Assembly: GCA_003508835.1 (NCBI GenBank)
Contig: PUFA01000316.1
Location: forward strand, 186,001 to 250,000
Origin: Eonycteris spelaea
Taxonomy: Eukaryota > Chordata > Mammalia > Chiroptera > Pteropodidae
Direction: 5' to 3'
DNA: 64,000 nt
Shown here in pieces: positions 57,496 to 64,000 of the stretch; positions within the stretch are counted from its first letter, which is position 1, and each line of letters starts with the position of its first letter. Both the position numbers and the translations under genes were made by a program. The notes under the pieces were generated by a model. It was not told the DNA's origin. It saw nothing but the letters and a program-made list of their open reading frames with translations, and did not search any database.

Positions 57496-60400
57496 AATGC
57501 TCTAGAGACTTTTTGAGATAACTTCTGCGTATAGTTTTTTAGTTAAATATATCTTTATATACAAATGTAAAGCAAATATTTTAGGATAAATATTTTAGTA
57601 AAATACTATAAAAATAAGCACATATAGTTTATTTTTACTGAAAATATCAATATACAGTATCAGGAGAGTTGTCATTAATTTCTATAGAAAGATTACTAAT
57701 TCTCTCAACCAAAATTGTAAAACATATTTTATCACTTAAGACTTTTGGTTATATATGAACTACTCCAACTGATTTAAGCCCCTCCCTACCCCCCAAAAAG
57801 TTTGACAGGCTCTGTAGCTATCCTATCAAGTCTAGAGGCAATTAAGACTATAGGCATTGTTGGATCTAGGGACCAAAACTCTGTGAGTAAGATCTTCTCC
57901 CTACCCTAGAAGCTCCTGGATTATATTCTGGGAGATATTCAGTAGAGAAGAGTGCATGCCTTTCTCTCAACAGTCCTGTAATTGCCTCTGCATCTGGGGA
58001 CCCCTCACTGGCTACCTGCCCATTCCTGAGCCATTGACCATGATTTTGGCCAGATCTGAGTACTGTCTCCTCCCACAGTCAGAAGCAGACCAACCCCATC
58101 CAAAGTAAATGGATGGAATGGGGACTCCGGATATTGTTGTCATGAGTATATGGAAATTCTGGGCAGCAAAAACATTAGCAACAAGTACGTTGGTCAAAGG
58201 ACAATAAGTTACCTGTGTTATAAAAGCAAGTGGTAGTCATGAGCTAAGCAATAAAAATAAATAAAAATATAGATGGTTTTACTTTTAATATATAAATATG
58301 CAAGGGAAACTCTAAGCTACTGCTCATCTTTGATGGGGAAGAGAAAAGGAGAGTGGGGAAGTGTTTTTCCTCCTTTGGTGGTGGCGGTATCTTGCCAAAG
58401 CATAGGAGGTAGATGCCTTAATGCTGGGTGTAGAGTGGGGTCTGTTTCCTGCATGCCACTATAAAGTACTTTCCATAGCCTCTCTCCATTCTCATCAATC
58501 TCCTCATCCACTCAGGAAACCACAAAGTTGAGCTTATATCAAGGCTGGTAAAGAAAAGAACCTGTTTTCTTAGACAGAAAAAATATACTGGAATTTGTCT
58601 AGATTCTAGGCCCCATAGGGCACACTCAGCAGTGTACTGGTAAACATATAACAACTGCCTCTTCAAGGAGAAAAAGCCTTCACTTGTAGTGTTTGCCAAT
58701 TTGTACTCCACTATGACCGGTTTCAGGCTACCAGCATGATACCACTGAATGCAGGGCTGGGAAGACATGCATAGAACCCACTTTTCTTATCACATAAGAG
58801 AGGGTTCCATCACCCCACTGAGCCCACCTACCACTTCCTCCTTCCTCCTTCCTCCTTCTCCTCTTTCAACTCACATTCCTCCAAGAATTTCCCATTATCC
58901 TTGTCTGTGAGAATAGTAACATCTGCAATGAAGGGAGAAAGTGCAGGTGTTGTTATTATTCTAATGAGAATGAGTTGCCAGTTCACCTTTAGCCAGCAGT
59001 CTCTCTCTTACCCTGGCCCTGCTGCCCGTTCTCATTGTGGCCCAGAGGAGTAGATAGTATGCAGCACCTTATTAGTGAGCTTTGTCCTTCCTGGATCCTT
59101 TTCTCTATTACTACCCACAACAAGATATGAGAAGGCATAATTTGTTCCACTTCATGGAAAGCCCTAAGCACAAGATTCCACGTTAAGGGGAGTTACTGAG
59201 ACACAGTAATGGATGTGAGTAGAAACATGCAACAGTGAGATGCCCATACAAAAGCACCAGGTACTCCTCAGGTATATCTCAGATAGAGAATCAAGATGCA
59301 GTGTCCACAGTTAAGAACAATGAATCTTTGCCCCGTTATATAGACTATAAGCTCCTTCCTTAGACTCTAAGCTCCCTAAGGACAAGGTAGAAACCATATC
59401 TCATTCATTATTGTAACCCATACCTCAATAAATTAATTATTGAATAAGTGTGATGGTGGCTTCAGCTCCTGGCAGCTTTCCCTTGAACTCTGCAGCTGCA
59501 GCAAAGTCTTGAGCTCAAAGGGAAGATTCAGCCAACAAAATACTATGCAGGTAATGCTAAACCCAGACATGTTAAAGTAGATCAAATGTATTTACTTCAT
59601 AACAGTGATATATGTCTTCTAAAATGATGAGGTACAAATACTATTACATTAATAAAGCATGTATGAAAATAGAATTGATATCACTTGGTTCAATGTCATT
59701 TTTTGTATGTAATACAACTTAGCTCCAGATTGATTAGGACTGGCCACCAGCGAAGTACTCTGTGATGTCTGTGGACCTTTCTCCTGCCCTATGAATCTTA
59801 CCTACCAAGAGGAGAAAAGGTAAAATTGGGCAGGTTATTACCTAGCAGCCATTTAACAGCTGAAGAAATGTAGGTGAGTAGAGAGTAGTTATGTTGCTGA
59901 ATCCAAGCACTGGCACTTGATAGACAGACTGCACCAAAGTTTGTATATTACAGTTCCAGCCACAAAGCAGGGAGTGAGTGAAGCAGTCTGTCTCACAATG
60001 TCACTGTTTCCTCACATCCTGTTTTTCCAAATACCTCTGCGCCCTAGGGATGTACTGCCTAGCCAATCCAACCTGACAGACAGGTAAACAGTATGTTTCC
60101 TTCCATGAGTCAGAAGAGGCAAAATTTCAAGCTCTCAAACTGAAACTTGTGCTAAAAACTAAATAAAAAGAAAGGCAAAAGAATAAAAATGATTGAGTCT
60201 AGTGGGCATAGATGAAAGTGGCTTTGATGCTCTAGTCCTCAGTCTGTCTTCTGGAACACAAGGTACATTTTGTATCACAGGGGGGAAAAAACTATAATGT
60301 TCACCCTAAGTTTTTTCAAGTCAAATAGCCAGTTTCTCTCATTATTCTTATTTACTCCTTCCAGACTTTATGAACCTGGCTAGCCTCTTGTGAAATGATA

Positions 60401-60840
60401 TAATTTGTTAACATTTCTCTATACTGTGACCAGCCAAACCAAACAAGAATTTCCAGGTATAATAGGACCCATGGAGGGTAGTATAATGAAACTAGTCCCT
60501 CTCGTTTTTACACTCTTTCTGCCAACACAGCCCAAGCTTACATGAGTTTCTTTAGCATTCATGTTTCATAATTGCCTTTATTTAGTTTATAGTCAAGGAT
60601 GCTTTCTAAGAAAGAGAAAAGCAGCCTCTGACATCTGGAAACTGGCCTGGTACTACCAGGTCAAAATTCTATAGATAGACCCAGTGCTCAGATCTTGATT
60701 TTTAATAATATTCTCCAATGAAAGAAACCAGGGCTCTTTGGAGAAATGGGGGATGGAGCAGAAATAGACAAGATGCATCTGGAGTACCCTATAGGGCTCC
60801 CAATGTCCAAAGCTGGAACAATTTGAGTAACAAATAAACA
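57496..60840 (+). other. CFAP69 3' UTR (probable) and downstream intergenic DNA
   Basis: The first 750 bp or so is probably 3' UTR. Beyond about 58.3 kb I see mixed-composition non-coding DNA, with a CTTCCTC-repeat tract near 58830-58862 and no exon or RNA gene I can support. Open frames of 60-116 codons on either strand lack homology or splice logic. Confidence 0.4.
58250..58270 (+). terminator. candidate polyadenylation signals of CFAP69
   Basis: Overlapping AATAAA hexamers, the first at 58250-58255, lie about 755 bp after the stop codon, giving a 3' UTR of plausible size. A weaker possibility is the AATAAA near 59426. No transcript evidence is available here. Confidence 0.4.
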
Positions 60841-60849
60841 ATGTAGTAT

Positions 60850-61620
60850 TAGATTAAAACTCAAAGTATAAATAATTGTCCACAAGTCCATACTAATATA
60901 AATAAATGATGAAAATAAAGGAAGGAAGGAGGGAGGGGACAAATCTCCCATACAAAGAATTCCAGGTAAATTATATAGATATTCTCGCCTCAAGGAGGTG
61001 GAACCTAACTCCTCATTTCCTTGAGTGTTGGTTATACTTAATGACTTACTTCCAAAGAATACAGTATAGAAAGAGAGGGGAAAGTAATTTTATAGCAAAG
61101 AAACCTGGTAAACACTGCTTAGCCAAGATTAAATAGCATCAGTATTAAGACATGTTGATAGCATGTACCCTTGATATAAAGTGTTAAGTGTTAAGAATAT
61201 TACTTTACAAAAAAAAAACAAACAAAAAAAACCTACAACCCCAAGTCTAACCATGAGAAAAAAAGCAAGCCAAAATTGAGGGACATTCTGCAATATACCT
61301 AAACATACTCAAAATTGTTAAGCGTCATCAAAAAATCTTCTAGAGCCTAAGGAGACACTCAATGTAATGTGGTGTTCTAGATCAGATCCTGAAACAGAAA
61401 AAGGACATTCGGGGAGAACTAGTGAGATCCAAATATAATATGAAGTTTAGTGTATAATGTAATAGTATTGGTTCATTAGTTATGACAAATGTACCATACT
61501 AATGTAAGATGTTAACAATAGGAAAAAATGGGTGAGGAGTATACAAGAACTCTGCACTATCCTTGCAACTTTTCTGTAACTTAAAACTATTCTAAAATAA
61601 CACATTTAAAGAAAAAAAAT
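60850..61620 (+). mobile_element. old L1 3' end, sense
   Basis: AATAAATGATGAAAATAAAG, AGATCAGATCCTGAAACAG, AAATGTACCATACTAATGTA and TTTCTGTAACTTAAAACTAT with CTAAAATAA are the end of an old mammalian L1 family. 5' truncated; downstream of CFAP69. Confidence 0.75.
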
Positions 61621-64000
61621 TGTATAGGAAGAGCAGAGGAACTTTAGGCTAGATACTCAATTATTGTCTGTTATATCACCTTATGAAGAAATATTTTGGA
61701 AGCAATATTAGGTGTTTTGCTGCCTTACTTTTTCTCCTCAGTCTTAAGCTCTCAGGAAAATAACTGGTTATGAGTTAAGCTATATGAGCTAAGCATAAAC
61801 CCAAAGCTGAAAAACGGTTTGAATCTTTTCCATAATGCCACTGCAAGAATTGGTGAGTTTTTTGCTTTGTTTTTAATGATCTTCTGACTGATCTAGTCAA
61901 ATGATTTTGAATAGGGCAAAAGAATACATATCGTTCCCCACTCAACCCCATTTTGGCCACCATTTCTCCTCTTAATTTATATTTTGATATAAAACTGCTT
62001 TTGAATTAGTTATATTTCCTACTGTACCTTTGTCCTACTGCAGTGACAGCTCTGTGAGTCAAGAATTATATCTGGATTGTTCAGCAGTGTACCTCCAAGC
62101 CCAATGAATTTTTTTTGAGTGAATGAATGGATGATAAAAAAAAAATTATACAAATGACATGATTTGGGCCAAAAACTTGGAGGAATTTTAACAGAACATC
62201 TAAGTACTGTCAAAAAGACTTAAGATGAACTGCTCTAAAATTGGAATGTCTTTTTTGGCGAATGTTCTTATTTTAAATATGCTTTAAATAATTCAGTATT
62301 GCATATAAATTCAGTTAGCACCAGGGAACCATTTGTAATTAACCCATTTTGGAAGGCTAATAATTATATTAACACTGAAAAGTTCATAATTTATGCAACT
62401 GGTTGGACAATTTTGGGGGTAAAATTATGTGGGTTTGCTTTATGGCATTGAAACTTTGAGCTTCAGTCATTTTCCCACGAGTTGTAAAAGAGCTGTTTTC
62501 CAAAAAAAAAAAAAAAAATCATGACCCTGTGCCTCTACCTTCAGGAAATGAATTAGACATCTTGGATATTTGTCTGGTCAAGAGAACATAAGCCCTACTC
62601 TTGAACCAGTTGATTTTCTGAGCTTAGGGATCCATTTTTAATTGGCAGGATAAAATATTTTCAATCTAGGAATTTATTAAACTTAAAAACATTTTTAACT
62701 GGTTATTATACAAAACTGTTATATAAAACATTTGTAAAATACACCTGAAAGCTATGCAGTCTATTCATTCTTTAACATTGGAGATTCTTTAACACTGGTG
62801 TTCATGGAGCGCCCCCCCCCCGAAATTATACACAGAATGATGAACGTGTGTATGTATATACAACACCTGGTAAAGAGTCTATAGTTTCATCAGAATCTCA
62901 AAGTGGTCCGTACTCAAAGAATATAAGCACCCACCCATTTGATTCAGTTTATCCTTGGATCTAGTCAAACCATCAGTTGCATACTTCTTCTGGATTATTT
63001 TTGCTGCTTTTAAAATTGTTTATATTTAATTGAGTTCAAGTGTGTTGGCATCAGCCTGCATTGAAGGGAATCTGTCTTTGTGAAGATACTTGAGAACACA
63101 GTGCTGTACACCATGGTAGCCACTATGAAACCCTATGGGACAGATTTCTGTTGGCTCTTGGTCCTTGAAAAAGCTGAGCTTCTCCCAAATAAATGTCAGT
63201 TTTTCATATCAGTATTGTGAATCTTGAGACTGTTCATGAGTCCCTCTTCACCTTGAGAAGTAGAAAACTCAGACCAAATTTACAGCTACCCTTTATTAAA
63301 GGTAAAGGTTTTTTATGACATGCATTTTAGAGTATTAATCTAAACTAAAGCTGCATATTAGTTTCTTGTCTTCATATTCCATCACCACTTTCTTCATCTA
63401 CTTCATCTATTGTTTGGTATATTTCTTTAAAGCTTCATATTCTTTTTGGAACAAGATGTGAGCTATAAATAAAATATTTAAAAATGAGCTAACATCTAAA
63501 GACACAAATTCTGTCAAACTACTAAAATGAGGTTTCTTACTGAATTTTCAACTTTTATTCCTTTTAAAAAAATGAAGAAAATAAAAATGAGAACACAAAA
63601 AAATTTAGTCTTAATGCATAGAAAAATACTTTAATATATGTAAGATGGCTCAGCGATGAAATGCACATATCAGAAACCACAGTACATTCACATCAAAATT
63701 AAAATCACTTTTATAACAATACTGCCATTAGTTTTGGCACAGTTTTAAAGTGAATATTATGTATAAGTTAATTTGTAAAATTGGTTACAATTTTACTCCA
63801 TTAACTGTTGTATTAAAAAATATGTTGCATTTGCATTTTCAGTACCATTTTCTTTAAAATAAAGATGCTTACAAAGATGACTTCAAAATAAATAGCTATT
63901 AAAAATTACTGAAAAGATGGAAAATAATCATTCAATAGTGATAAGGCAATTGCACATCAACAAAAATACAACCTTTGTCAATATTAAAGAATTAGAAATA
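61621..64000. other. intergenic, downstream end of window
   Basis: AT-rich unique DNA with a poly(A) run near 62502-62518 and a C-run near 62812-62821. No gene, RNA or clear repeat could be supported. In human the next genes in this direction are FAM237B and GTPBP10; neither is recognised here. Confidence 0.35.

Noticed and set aside
58418..58768. 116-codon minus-strand frame downstream of CFAP69
   Set aside because: No recognisable protein, promoter or splice support; consistent with chance in this longer non-coding stretch.
1..64000. CRISPR array, prophage, operon or other prokaryotic system
   Set aside because: The window is spliced mammalian DNA; the repeated sequences are microsatellites, interspersed elements and local duplications.

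Overview
The window is nuclear DNA from a placental mammal. It is AT-rich, has one CpG-rich promoter, contains one large spliced gene, and is full of decayed MIR, L1, MaLR-type LTR and hAT-Charlie copies. I see no Alu, rodent B1/B2, carnivore tRNA-Lys SINE or horse ERE SINE. The youngest-looking L1 (49.16-49.79 kb) has a 3' end of the kind I associate with laurasiatherian mammals. A 5S-rRNA-derived retrocopy with a perfect target-site duplication lies at 26.77-26.93 kb. 5S-derived SINEs are known in fruit bats, so a laurasiatherian, perhaps a pteropodid bat, is my best guess at low confidence. Species assignment is inference only.

The gene is CFAP69 (cilia and flagella associated protein 69, human C7orf63) on the + strand. 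I found all 23 coding exons by matching translations to the known protein and checking GT/AG sites and phases. The ATG is at 6315 and the TAA at 57493-57495. If the two lost bases are counted, the exon sum is 2826 nt, or 941 codons plus stop, the same length as human CFAP69. Every splice site and phase is intact. However, exon 7 and exon 19 each lack one base relative to the conserved frame. Each loss causes a premature stop, at 25059-25061 and 53323-53325. This is either a recently damaged gene in this lineage or individual, or two assembly errors; the window alone cannot decide.

Layout: 1-5.9 kb is intergenic with a MaLR LTR and a MIR. About 5.93-6.66 kb is the CpG-rich promoter and exon 1, with an RFX/X-box-like site. 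6.4-14.0 kb is a long intron 1 with an inverted pair of an unassigned repeat. 14.0-57.5 kb holds exons 2-23 in a repeat-filled background. 57.5-64 kb is the probable 3' UTR with AATAAA signals near 58.25 kb, then intergenic DNA with an L1 3' end. No second protein gene, tRNA, CRISPR array or operon-like structure was seen.

The observations most worth a second look are: the two frameshifts; intron 3, which has the hallmarks of a minor-spliceosome (U12-type) intron; an inverted duplication of about 115 bp inserted into an old L1 ORF2; a near-perfect 29-bp hairpin in intron 20; a 16-bp perfect palindrome in intron 13; a 123-bp-period tandem duplication just before the last exon; and the 5S retrocopy.
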